A stretch of DNA of 64,000 bases. Origin: Roseomonas gilardii (GTDB lineage: Bacteria > Pseudomonadota > Alphaproteobacteria > Acetobacterales > Acetobacteraceae). How positions within the stretch are numbered: the first letter of the stretch is position 1; each line of letters begins with the position of its first letter. The translations under genes were made by a program, and so were the position numbers. Shown in pieces: positions 17,013 to 25,474 of the stretch. The DNA lies in NCBI RefSeq assembly GCF_001941945.1, contig NZ_CP015583.1, positions 3,417,501-3,481,500 of the forward strand, written 5' to 3'. Below the pieces are notes generated by a model that had not been told where the DNA came from, made no database searches, and saw only the letters and a program-made list of their open reading frames with translations.

Positions 17013-18659
17013 ATGGCCCAATGGCGCCAGGAACAGGAAGCGCGGGAGGCCCGCATCGCCGCGGGGGCGCCCCTGGCCGATGGCAAGGTCGTGCCCGCTG
17101 GCAGGGCGGGCGCCCTGCTGGAGGCGGTGCTGCGCCCCGGCGACCGCGTCTGCCTGGAGGGGGACAACCAGAAGCAGGCGGACCTGCTGGCCCGTGCCCT
17201 GGCCGGGCTCGATCCGGACAAGGTGCATGACCTGCACATGGTGCAGTCGGGCGTGGTGCTGCCCGAGCATCTGGACATCTTCGAGACGGGCATCGCCCGG
17301 CGGCTGGACTTCGCCTATTCCGGCCCGCAATCGGCGCGCATCGCCCGGATGCTCTATGGCGGGCAGATCGCGCTGGGCGCGGTGCACACCTATCTGGAGC
17401 TCTTCGCCCGCTACTTCATCGACCTGACGCCACATGTGGCGCTGATCGCGGCGGTGAGCGCGGATCGCGAGGGCAACCTCTACACGGGGCCCAACACCGA
17501 GGACACGCCGACCGTGGTGGAGGCGACGGCCTTCAAGAACGGCGTGGTGGTGGCGCAGGTGAACGAGGTGGTGGACAAGGTGCCCCGCGTCGACATCCCC
17601 GGCGACCGCGTGCATTTCGTGGTGGAGGCGGGCAGGCCCTTCTATGTCGAGCCGCTCTTCACCCGCGACCCGGGCGCCATCACCGAGACGCAGATCCTCA
17701 CCGCCATGCTGGCGCTCAAGGGGATCTATGCCGAATACGGCGTGCGCCGGCTGAACCACGGCATCGGCTTCAACACCGCCGCCATCGAGCTGCTGCTGCC
17801 GACCTATGGCGAGCGCCTGGGCCTCAAGGGCAAGGTCGCCACCCACTGGGCGCTGAACCCTCATCCCACGCTGATCCCCGCCATCGAGAGCGGCTGGGTG
17901 GAGCAGGTGCACTGCTTCGGCTCCGAGGTCGGGATGGACCGCTACATCTCGGCGCGGCCCGACATCTTCTTCACCGGCGCGGACGGCTCGCTGCGCTCCA
18001 ACCGCGCCTTCTGCCAGACCGCGGGCCTCTATGCCTGCGACATGTTCATCGGCTCCACGCTGCAGATCGACCTGGAGGGGCATTCCTCCACCGTCACCCA
18101 GTCGCGCATCGCGGGCTTCGGCGGCGCGCCGAACATGGGCTCCGACGCGCGCGGGCGGCGCCATCCCAGCGAGCCCTGGCTGCGCGCGGGGCGGGAGGCC
18201 GATCCGGACGGCGCCGCCGCGCTGCGGCGCGGGCGCAAGCTGGTGGTGCAGATCGGCGAGACCTTCGGCGACAAGAACGCGCCGCTCTTCGTGGAGCAGC
18301 TCGACGCGCTGCTGCTGGCGGACAAGCTGAAGCTCGATCTGGCGCCGGTCATGGTCTATGCCGACGACGTCACGCATATCGTCACCGAGGAAGGCATCGC
18401 CAATCTGCTGCTCTGCCGCGACCGGGACGAGCGCGAGCAGGCGATCCGCGGCGTCGCGGGCTATACCCCGCTCGGGCGCGGGCGCGATGCGAGGCTGGTG
18501 GAGCGGCTGCGCGAGCGCGGCGTGATCCGGCGGCCGGAGGATCTGGGCATCGACCCGCTGGATGCCGATCGCGGCCTGCTGGCGGCGCGCTCGATCAAGG
18601 ACCTCGCGCATTGGTCAGGCGGGCTCTACCAGCCGCCCGCGCGTTTCCGGAACTGGTGA
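17013..18659 (+). CDS. mdcA: Malonate decarboxylase subunit alpha (acetyl-S-ACP:malonate ACP transferase)
   Basis: 548 aa, the CoA-transferase-like subunit that exchanges acetate for malonate on the acyl-carrier subunit MdcC. Begins MAQWRQEQEAREARIAAG, the usual MdcA N terminus, with GGGAGGGAAG just before the ATG; the upstream ATG at 16977 lacks such a site. Contains LEGDNQKQADLLARAL, HDLHMVQSGVVLPEH and GFGGAPNMGSDARGRRHPS, all characteristic. First gene of seven rightward mdc genes. Confidence 0.93.
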   Translation: MAQWRQEQEAREARIAAGAPLADGKVVPAGRAGALLEAVLRPGDRVCLEGDNQKQADLLARALAGLDPDKVHDLHMVQSGVVLPEHLDIFETGIARRLDFAYSGPQSARIARMLYGGQIALGAVHTYLELFARYFIDLTPHVALIAAVSADREGNLYTGPNTEDTPTVVEATAFKNGVVVAQVNEVVDKVPRVDIPGDRVHFVVEAGRPFYVEPLFTRDPGAITETQILTAMLALKGIYAEYGVRRLNHGIGFNTAAIELLLPTYGERLGLKGKVATHWALNPHPTLIPAIESGWVEQVHCFGSEVGMDRYISARPDIFFTGADGSLRSNRAFCQTAGLYACDMFIGSTLQIDLEGHSSTVTQSRIAGFGGAPNMGSDARGRRHPSEPWLRAGREADPDGAAALRRGRKLVVQIGETFGDKNAPLFVEQLDALLLADKLKLDLAPVMVYADDVTHIVTEEGIANLLLCRDRDEREQAIRGVAGYTPLGRGRDARLVERLRERGVIRRPEDLGIDPLDADRGLLAARSIKDLAHWSGGLYQPPARFRNW

Positions 18660-18671
18660 GGAGACGATCCC

Positions 18672-18989
18672 ATGGAGAACCTGACCTTCCGCCACCAGGC
18701 CGCGAAGCCGGCCGGCGGCACGCGGAAGACGGCGATCGCCGGCGTGGTCGCGTCCGGCAATCTCGAAGTGCTAGCGGAGCGCGTGCTGCCCGGCACGGAA
18801 TGCGTGGTGGAGATCGCCACCGCCGCGCATGGCTTTGCTCCGGTCTGGGAGGCGGTGGTGGCGGATTTCGTTGCGCGCCGCTCACCCGGCGGCCTGCGCC
18901 TCTCGGTGAATGACGGCGGCGCGCGGCCCGACACGGTGGCGCTGCGGCTGGCCCAGGCGCAACGCCTGATCGAGGAGGATGCGCCGTGA
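18672..18989 (+). CDS. mdcC: Malonate decarboxylase acyl carrier subunit delta
   Basis: 105 aa carrier protein. The 2'-(5''-triphosphoribosyl)-3'-dephospho-CoA prosthetic group is expected on Ser28 in VVASGNLEVL, matching the SG(D/N)LEVL site of characterised MdcC proteins. The group is made by MdcB and attached by MdcG, both encoded downstream. Its TGA overlaps the GTG start of mdcD. Confidence 0.92.
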   Translation: MENLTFRHQAAKPAGGTRKTAIAGVVASGNLEVLAERVLPGTECVVEIATAAHGFAPVWEAVVADFVARRSPGGLRLSVNDGGARPDTVALRLAQAQRLIEEDAP

Positions 18990-19900
18990 GCCTCGACCTT
19001 CTCAAGGCGAGCTGGTACGAGGCCAGCGCCCGCCAGCGCCTCCAGGGGCTGCTGGACCCTGGCAGCTTCACCGAGTTCCTCGGCCCCGAGACGCGCGAAC
19101 TGAGCCCGCATCTGCCGCTCTTCGACCTGCCGCGCCAGTTCGACGACGGCATGGTGGCGGGCGCTGGGCGGATCGAGGGGCAGCCCGTCCTGGTGGCGGC
19201 ACAGGAAGGCCGCTTCATGGGCGGTGCCTTCGGCGAGGTGCATGGCGCCAAGCTGACCGGCCTGCTGCGCGCCGCGTGCGAGATGGGGGCGGCGGGCCGC
19301 GTGCTGATCCTCTTCGACACGGGCGGCGTGCGGCTGCAGGAGGCCAATGCCGGCGAGCTTGCCATTGCCGAGATCATGCGTGCGCTGCTGGAGGCCCGCG
19401 CCGCCGGGGCGCGCGTGGTGGGGCTGATCGGCGGGCGCAACGGCTGCTATGGCGGCGGCGGGCTGATCGCCGGCTGCTGCTCGCGCCTCGTCGTCTCGGA
19501 ACAGGGGCGCATCAGCGTTTCCGGCCCGGAGGTGATCGAGACCAACAAGGGCGTCGAGGAATTCGATTCCCGCGACCGGCCGCTGATCTGGCGCACCATG
19601 GGCGGCAAGCACCGCCGGTTGCTGGGCGGCGCGGATGCCTATTGCGCCGACACGATGGGGGCGTTCCGCGAGGCCGCGTTGCAGGCGCTGGACGCGGCAG
19701 GCGGCTTCGGCCTCGCCGCGATGCAGGCGGAGCAGAAGCGGCTGGAGGCGCGCCTGCAACGCTTCGGCAACAGCACCGATGCGCGCGAGATCTGGCACGC
19801 CCTGGGGGCCGAGGCGCCGGACAGCGTGCCCGACCTGGACGACAAGGCTTTCGCGGACCTCGCCACCCGTATCGCGGAGAGCGCCGATGACGCCCGCTGA
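18986..19900 (+). CDS. mdcD: Malonate decarboxylase subunit beta
   Basis: 304 aa crotonase-fold carboxyltransferase-type subunit; with MdcE it decarboxylates malonyl-S-MdcC to acetyl-S-MdcC. Features: SWYEASARQRLQGLLDPGSF at the N terminus, EGRFMGGAFGEVHGAKL, and LFDTGGVRLQEANAGE. GTG start overlapping the mdcC stop, preceded by GAGGAGGA. Overlaps mdcE by 14 nt. Confidence 0.92.
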   Translation: MSLDLLKASWYEASARQRLQGLLDPGSFTEFLGPETRELSPHLPLFDLPRQFDDGMVAGAGRIEGQPVLVAAQEGRFMGGAFGEVHGAKLTGLLRAACEMGAAGRVLILFDTGGVRLQEANAGELAIAEIMRALLEARAAGARVVGLIGGRNGCYGGGGLIAGCCSRLVVSEQGRISVSGPEVIETNKGVEEFDSRDRPLIWRTMGGKHRRLLGGADAYCADTMGAFREAALQALDAAGGFGLAAMQAEQKRLEARLQRFGNSTDAREIWHALGAEAPDSVPDLDDKAFADLATRIAESADDAR

Positions 19901-20615
19901 TATCCTCGCCTCCCTCTTCCCCGCCGGCCATGCGGTGCGGATCGGCGAGGACGGGCTGATTGCCGGCGGCGGCACGCTGCCGGATGGACAGGAGGCCGTG
20001 GTGATCGGCGTGGCGCGCCGCGCGGCGCTGGGGGTGGAGGGGGCGCTGGCGCTCTCCGGCCATGTCCTCGCGGCGCTGGAACGCGGCGGCAACGGTCCGG
20101 TGCTGGTGCTGGTGGACAGCGACAGCCAGCGCATGAGCCGGCGCGACGAGCTGCTCGGGCTGAATGAGTTCCTCGCGCATCTGGCGAAGTGCCTTGTCCT
20201 CGCCGATCTGCGCGGGCGGCCGACGATCGGCCTGCTCTACGGCCATACGGCGGCGGGCGCCTTTATCGCCACGGCGCTGGCGACGCGCGTGCTGGTGGCG
20301 CTGCCGGGCGCGGAACCCGCGGTGATGGACCTGCCCTCCATGGCGCGCGTGACCAAGCTGCCGCTGGAGGTGCTGCAGGAGAAGGCGAAGTCCACCCCGG
20401 TCTTCGCGCCCGGCCTGGACAACCTCGCCCGGACCGGCGCGGTGCTGGAAAGCTGGGACCCGGCGGCATCCCTGGCAGACCAGCTCCAGGCCCTGCTGGC
20501 ACGCGGCCTGCCGGAACGTGACACGCGCGCCGCGCTCGGCCAGGAACGCGGCGGCCGCCCCAAGGCGGCGGAGATCGCGGCACGGGTGCGGGAACTGGCC
20601 CTGCGCCATGGCTGA
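19887..20615 (+). CDS. mdcE: Malonate decarboxylase subunit gamma
   Basis: 242 aa, second decarboxylase subunit (codecarboxylase) that pairs with MdcD. Contains VLVLVDSDSQRMSRRDELLG, YGHTAAGAFIATALA and PAVMDLPSMARVTKLPLEVL. The ATG at 19887 lies within the end of mdcD; a longer frame upstream is just mdcD overlap. Overlaps mdcG by 8 nt. Confidence 0.92.
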   Translation: MTPADILASLFPAGHAVRIGEDGLIAGGGTLPDGQEAVVIGVARRAALGVEGALALSGHVLAALERGGNGPVLVLVDSDSQRMSRRDELLGLNEFLAHLAKCLVLADLRGRPTIGLLYGHTAAGAFIATALATRVLVALPGAEPAVMDLPSMARVTKLPLEVLQEKAKSTPVFAPGLDNLARTGAVLESWDPAASLADQLQALLARGLPERDTRAALGQERGGRPKAAEIAARVRELALRHG

Positions 20616-21270
20616 GAAGGCGCCGCGCCACGCCCTGCTGCAGGTCTCGCCCGCGGGCTGGGCCGCCGTGCTGGAAACGCGGCCGGAATGGCGGGCGGAA
20701 CCGCTCCTCGCCCACTGGGCGGAGCGCGGCTGGCCGCTGGTGGCGCGGCGGCGCGGCGAATGCGAGGCCGGCGGCGGGATCGCGGCGGGGCTGCCGCTGC
20801 CGCCCAGTGCGGGCAAGCGGCGCATCGCCGTGCTGCTGCCCGGGGAGGCGGTCATGGAGATCCGTTCGCCTCTGCCCCTGGCCGAAGCCCTGCCCGCCGC
20901 ACCACCGGGCTGGCGGCCCGTGCTGGAGGCGCTGCTCGCCCTGGGCGTCGAACACGGCGTCACCCCGCGCGTCTTCGGCAGCCTGGCCTGGGCGGCTTTG
21001 ACGGGGCTGGACTATCTCGGTCCCGCCTCCGATCTCGACCTGCTCTGGCCGGCGCTGCCGCCGCCCCGGATGGAGGGGCTGCTCGCCGCCCTGGCGGGGA
21101 TCGAGGACCGGGCGCCGATGCGGCTGGATGGCGAGGTGCTGCGGCCCGATGGCAGCGGCGCGAACTGGCGCGAGCTCCAGGCCGGCGGCGCGGAGATCCT
21201 GGTGAAAGGAGCCGACGGCGTGGCGCTGCATCCGCGCGCGGGTTTCCTCGGCGTGGTGGAGGCCGCGTGA
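20608..21270 (+). CDS. mdcG: Phosphoribosyl-dephospho-CoA transferase MdcG
   Basis: 220 aa nucleotidyltransferase that loads the triphosphoribosyl-dephospho-CoA group onto apo-MdcC. The Pol-beta-like active site is visible as VFGSLAWAALTGLDYL followed by SDLDLLW (two Asp for metal). Overlaps both neighbours (8 nt with mdcE; GTGA with mdcB). Confidence 0.88.
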   Translation: MAEKAPRHALLQVSPAGWAAVLETRPEWRAEPLLAHWAERGWPLVARRRGECEAGGGIAAGLPLPPSAGKRRIAVLLPGEAVMEIRSPLPLAEALPAAPPGWRPVLEALLALGVEHGVTPRVFGSLAWAALTGLDYLGPASDLDLLWPALPPPRMEGLLAALAGIEDRAPMRLDGEVLRPDGSGANWRELQAGGAEILVKGADGVALHPRAGFLGVVEAA

Positions 21271-22106
21271 GTTTCATCCGTCCCCTGCCTTATGCGCTCC
21301 GGGCCGAAGCCGCGCGGATCGGCAGCCTCGCCGCGCACTGCCTGGTCCTGGAGGTCGAGACCTGGCCTAAGCCCGGCTTGGTCAGCCATCTGGACAATGG
21401 CAGCCACACGGACATGGACGCGGACAGCTTCCGGCGCAGCGCGGCGGCGATCGAGCCCTTCCTCGCGCGCCTTGCCATCGCCGGCATCGAGGGCGCCACC
21501 ATGCCCCGGCTGCGCGCCATCGGGCTGGAAGCGGAGCGGGCCATGCTGTTCGCCACGGGCGGGGTGAACACGCATCGCGGTGCGATCTTCGGCCTGGGCC
21601 TGCTCTGCGCCGCCGCCGGAGCCCGGCTGGCGGGCGCGAGCGGTACGCTGGGCGAGGTGGTGGAGCGCCTCTGGGGCGAGGAGATCCTCGGCACGCCCTC
21701 CGCCCCCGACAGCCATGGCGGCTGTGCCGCCCGCCGCTATGGCGCGGGTGGCGCGCGGCGGGAGGCGGCGGAGGGTTTCCCCACCCTCTACCGCACCGGC
21801 CTGCCCGCCCTGAGGCACGGCGCGCTGCTGGCGTCGGGAGATGACGAGGCGGCGCGCGTCCAGTCCTGCTTCGCCCTGATCGCCACGCTGGGCGACACCA
21901 ACCTGCTGCACCGTGGCGGGGCGGAGGGCCTGGCCTTCGCGCAGGAAGCCACCCGTGGCTTCCTGGCCGCCGGTGGCGTGGGCCGGCCGGGCTGGCGCGC
22001 GGCGGCGGCGGCGATCAGTGCGGCATTCGTGGCCCGGCGCCTCAGCCCCGGCGGCTCGGCCGACCTGTTGGCCATGAGCCTTTTTCTGCGGGCGATGGGG
22101 GCGTGA
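21267..22106 (+). CDS. mdcB: Triphosphoribosyl-dephospho-CoA synthase MdcB
   Basis: 279 aa CitG-family enzyme making the prosthetic-group precursor from ATP and dephospho-CoA. Motifs: WPKPGLVSHLDNGSHTDMD, FATGGVNTHRGAIFGLG, and GDTNLLHRGG near the C terminus. GTG start overlapping the mdcG stop; the earlier open frame has no family similarity. Stop overlaps the GTG of mdcH. Confidence 0.9.
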   Translation: MSFIRPLPYALRAEAARIGSLAAHCLVLEVETWPKPGLVSHLDNGSHTDMDADSFRRSAAAIEPFLARLAIAGIEGATMPRLRAIGLEAERAMLFATGGVNTHRGAIFGLGLLCAAAGARLAGASGTLGEVVERLWGEEILGTPSAPDSHGGCAARRYGAGGARREAAEGFPTLYRTGLPALRHGALLASGDDEAARVQSCFALIATLGDTNLLHRGGAEGLAFAQEATRGFLAAGGVGRPGWRAAAAAISAAFVARRLSPGGSADLLAMSLFLRAMGA

Positions 22107-23035
22107 CCCTCGCCCTGCTCTGCCCCGGCCAAGGCACGCAGCATGCCGGGATGTTCGCGCTAACCGGGGCGGCACCGGAGGCGGCGCCAGTCTTCGCCGC
22201 CGCCACGGCGCTTCTGGGCGAGGACCCACGCCATCTCGTTCAGCGGGCGGATGCCGCCACCCTGCACGGGAACCGGATGGCGCAGATCCTGTGCGGCACG
22301 CAGCAGCTCGCTGCCTTCCTGGCTCTGCGCGGGGCATTGGGGGGACGGCTGATCCTGGCCGGCTACAGCCTCGGCGAGGTGTCCGCCTGGGGCTGCGCCG
22401 GGCTGCTGCCGCCGGAACGGGTGCTGCCACTGATCGCACGCCGGGCCGCAGTCATGGACGGTGCCGGTGCCCCGGGGCAGGGGCTGGCCTATATCCGTGG
22501 CCTGGAGCGCCAGCGGGTCGAGGCCCTCTGCGCCGAACACGGCGCGGCCCTGGCCATCGTCAATCCGGGGCTGCTGCATGTGGTTGGCGGGCCGGATGCC
22601 GCCCTGGCCACACTGTGCGACGCCGCCCGCGCGGCGGGTGCGCTGCGGGCCGAACCCCTGCCCGTCCATGTCGCCTCCCATACGCATTTCCTGGCCGGTG
22701 CCGTCGCCCCCTTCCGCACCGCCATCGGGGAAGCGCAGCCCGCGAAGCGCCCGGCGCCTGGATGCCGTCTGCTGAGCGGCATCGACGCCGCCCCGGTGCT
22801 CGACGGGGCCCAGGGCGCGGAGAAGCTGGCGGCGCAACTGGCGCGGACCATCGAATGGGCGGCCTGCCTGCAAGCCTGTGCCGAGGCCGGGGCCAGCGCC
22901 TTCCTGGAACTCGGCCCCGGCCGTGCCCTCGGGGCCATGGCGGCGGAGGCCTGCCCCGGCATCCCCGCCCGCAGCCTGGAGGATTTCCGGAGCCTCGACG
23001 GGGTGCGGCACTGGCTGGCGGGGTTCGCCGTCTGA
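22103..23035 (+). CDS. mdcH: Malonyl-CoA:MdcC acyltransferase MdcH
   Basis: 310 aa FabD-like acyltransferase that primes MdcC with malonyl groups. Substrate-entry motif CPGQGTQHAGM at the N terminus, nucleophile elbow AGYSLGEVSAWG, and catalytic His region PVHVASHTHFL. GTG start coupled to mdcB. Last mdc gene; with it the set ACDEGBH is complete, lacking only mdcF, whose role is taken by madLM. Confidence 0.9.
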   Translation: MTLALLCPGQGTQHAGMFALTGAAPEAAPVFAAATALLGEDPRHLVQRADAATLHGNRMAQILCGTQQLAAFLALRGALGGRLILAGYSLGEVSAWGCAGLLPPERVLPLIARRAAVMDGAGAPGQGLAYIRGLERQRVEALCAEHGAALAIVNPGLLHVVGGPDAALATLCDAARAAGALRAEPLPVHVASHTHFLAGAVAPFRTAIGEAQPAKRPAPGCRLLSGIDAAPVLDGAQGAEKLAAQLARTIEWAACLQACAEAGASAFLELGPGRALGAMAAEACPGIPARSLEDFRSLDGVRHWLAGFAV

Positions 23036-23401
23036 CGGATGGGCAGTGCCGCCGGAAGACAGTCGGGACACATACGCGATGTCACTTGCCGGACAGCCCG
23101 GTGACAGGCCGAACGACATCGTTTCAACTTTGCTATTACTTTTTCTTTACTTCAAGAATGCTCCCGCATGTCCAGGGTGATTCGCGCCATTAGCCCTTCC
23201 GGAACCCTACCTGCCGGCCGGAACGCCACCATCTGAGCTGATGTGGTCGGCAATATCTTGTATGGAAAAGAAAATTTCGGGTCGGCCCGACATCGAACGG
23301 CAGCGGCTCAACGTTGACAGCGCCTATCGCCGCAAGTCCTTGCGAGGGGATTTACTTGGGCATACGCTGTCGCGAATCAATAAACCTGCTGGAAACGTTC
23401 A
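23036..23401. other. Gene-free AT-richer region before tctBA
   Basis: 366 nt between mdcH and tctB with no convincing coding frame. Composition differs from the surroundings: T-rich around 23120-23160 and an A-rich stretch near 23255-23275. A TTGACA hexamer at 23314-23319 is present but no good -10 at normal spacing. It most likely holds the tctBA promoter and leader. No clear terminator was found after mdcH. Confidence 0.45.
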
Positions 23402-23887
23402 ATGAACAAGCTGACATCTCCACAATTCCGGGATTATTGCAGCAGTTTCATACTACTCGCGCTCGGCCTTGCCTCGGCCTACCACGCACAGAGCTACCAG
23501 ATCGGCAGCTTCACCCGCATGGGGCCGGGCTTCTTCCCGCTGGCCCTCGGGCTGATCCTCGCCCTCACGGGCGCCATGCTCCTGGGCGCCACCTTCCTGC
23601 GGAAAATGGACCCGGCCGAAGCCCGGGGCAAACTCGTGCGGCTGCCCGCGGAATGGCGCGGCTGGATCTGCATCTGCCTCTCCGTCGTCGCCTTCGCGGT
23701 GCTCGGCGAGGAGACCGGACTGGTGCCCGCGACCTTCGCCTGCGTGTTCATCGCAGCCCTCGGCGACCGCGAGAACCGGCTGCACGAGGTCCTCCTGCTC
23801 GCCGCCGGCGTCACCATCGCGGGTGTCCTTGTCTTCTGGTGGGGCCTCGGCATTCTCTTCCCGCTCTTCAGCCGGAATTTCCTCTGA
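23402..23887 (+). CDS. tctB: Tripartite tricarboxylate transporter small membrane subunit TctB
   Basis: 161 aa with four predicted membrane helices; family signature TRMGPGFFPLALGLIL near residues 38-54. TctB is the small subunit of the secondary TTT transporters for citrate and related carboxylates. Stop overlaps the tctA start by 1 nt (TGATG). Adjacent to the malonate genes, so the substrate could be a dicarboxylate, but that is a guess. Confidence 0.87.
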   Translation: MNKLTSPQFRDYCSSFILLALGLASAYHAQSYQIGSFTRMGPGFFPLALGLILALTGAMLLGATFLRKMDPAEARGKLVRLPAEWRGWICICLSVVAFAVLGEETGLVPATFACVFIAALGDRENRLHEVLLLAAGVTIAGVLVFWWGLGILFPLFSRNFL

Positions 23888-25422
23888 TGTGGCAGTCCCT
23901 GCAGGATCTCGGCTTCGGCTTCGGCCTGGCCCTCGAACCCTATAACCTGTTCTGGTGCTTCGTCGGCGTCCTGGTCGGCAACCTGATCGGCGTGCTGCCG
24001 GGCACGGGCGCGCTGACCGCCATCTCGATGCTGATGCCGCTGACCTATCCCATGCAGCCGGTTCCCGCGATCATGATGCTGGCGGGCATCTTCTACGGCT
24101 CCCAGTATGGCGGGGCGATCGGGGCCATCCTGCTGAACCTGCCCTCGCATCCGCCGCATGCTGTCACCTGCCTCGACGGCTATCCGATGACGCAGAAGGG
24201 CAAGGGCGGCACGGCGCTCGGCCTGACCATGATGTCCTCCTTCTTCGCCGCCTCCTTCGGCATCCTGGTCATGATCTTCGCCTCGCCGCTGCTGGTCACG
24301 GTGGCCTTCAAGTTCGGGCCGACCGAGCTCTTCTCGATCATGCTGCTCGGGCTGATCGCGGGCTCCACCATGTCCCGCGGCTCGCCGATCAAGGGCTTCG
24401 CCATGACGGTGATCGGCCTGCTGATCAGCACCATCGGCACCGACGTGCAGACGGGCACGCAGCGCTTCACCTTCGGCATGCCGCAGCTCACCGATGGGAT
24501 CGAGCTGGTCTCCATCGCCATGGGCGTCTTCGGCATCGCCGACTTCCTGCGGCACGTGAACCGCATGAAGCACATCAACAGCCCCGGTTCCGTGAGCCTG
24601 CGGGACATGCGGCCCAGCCGCGCCGAGGCCCGCGAGGCCTTCTTCCCCATGCTGCGCGGCACCCTGGTCGGCACGCTGTTCGGCGCCATGCCGGGCACCG
24701 GGCCGACCATCACCACCTTCATCGCCTATGCGCTGGAACAGAAGGTCTCCCGCACGCCGCAGAAGTTCGGCACCGGCATGATCGCCGGCGTGGCGGCGCC
24801 CGAGGCGGCCTCGCATTCCAAGACCCAGGTGGATTTCATCCCGACCATGAGCCTGGGCATCCCGGGCGACGCGGTGATGGCCCTGCTGCTGGGCGCGCTG
24901 CTGATCCATGGCATCCAGCCCGGCCCGCGCCTGCTGACCGAGCATCCGGATGTCTTCTGGGGGCTGATCGCCAGCTTCTGGGTCGGCAACGTCATGCTGA
25001 TGGTGCTCAACGTGCCGCTGATCGGGGTCTGGGTGAAGCTGCTCCAGGTCCCCTACCGCTTCCTCTTCCCCGCCGCGATCTTCTTCATCGCGATCGGCGC
25101 CTATTCCGTGAACAACGACATCTTCGCGGTCTACGAGGTCCTGGCCTTCGGCATCTTCGGCGCGGTCTTCATGGCGCTGGACTTCCCCATCGCCCCGATC
25201 CTGCTGGGCTATGTGCTGGGACCGATGGTGGAGGAGAACTTCCGGCGCTCCATGCTTCTCTCGCGCGGGCAGATCTCGACCTTCGTCACGCATCCGATCA
25301 GCGGCACGATCCTGGGCATCATCGTGCTGCTCCTGGCCGCGCAGGCCTTCTTCGCCATCCGCAAGCGTATGGGCAAGGGCGGGGATCCCCTGCCCATCCC
25401 GCCCTCCGACGTGGTGGCGTGA
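23887..25422 (+). CDS. tctA: Tripartite tricarboxylate transporter large membrane subunit TctA
   Basis: 511 aa, about 11-12 membrane segments. Characteristic motifs GNLIGVLPGTGALTAIS, YGSQYGGAIGAILLNLPSHP and, in the second half, GTLFGAMPGTGPTITTF; the repeated PGTG loops are the family hallmark. The third component, the periplasmic TctC (Bug) protein, is not encoded next to it. An intrinsic-type hairpin lies 8 nt after the stop. Confidence 0.9.
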   Translation: MWQSLQDLGFGFGLALEPYNLFWCFVGVLVGNLIGVLPGTGALTAISMLMPLTYPMQPVPAIMMLAGIFYGSQYGGAIGAILLNLPSHPPHAVTCLDGYPMTQKGKGGTALGLTMMSSFFAASFGILVMIFASPLLVTVAFKFGPTELFSIMLLGLIAGSTMSRGSPIKGFAMTVIGLLISTIGTDVQTGTQRFTFGMPQLTDGIELVSIAMGVFGIADFLRHVNRMKHINSPGSVSLRDMRPSRAEAREAFFPMLRGTLVGTLFGAMPGTGPTITTFIAYALEQKVSRTPQKFGTGMIAGVAAPEAASHSKTQVDFIPTMSLGIPGDAVMALLLGALLIHGIQPGPRLLTEHPDVFWGLIASFWVGNVMLMVLNVPLIGVWVKLLQVPYRFLFPAAIFFIAIGAYSVNNDIFAVYEVLAFGIFGAVFMALDFPIAPILLGYVLGPMVEENFRRSMLLSRGQISTFVTHPISGTILGIIVLLLAAQAFFAIRKRMGKGGDPLPIPPSDVVA

Positions 25423-25430
25423 TGGACAGG

Positions 25431-25454
25431 GCGGGAGGGGACATCCCCTCCCGC
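25431..25454. terminator. Bidirectional terminator-type hairpin
   Basis: GCGGGAGGGG (25431-25440), loop ACAT, CCCCTCCCGC (25445-25454): a perfect 10-bp stem with tetraloop, between the convergent tctA and ABC ATPase genes (gap 52 nt). No T run on either side. Confidence 0.6.
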
Positions 25455-25474
25455 TCCGGTGTGCCGTCCCGGCG

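Noticed and set aside
23314-23319. TTGACA as the -35 of a tctBA promoter
   Set aside because: No acceptable -10 hexamer 16-18 nt downstream, so not listed as a promoter.
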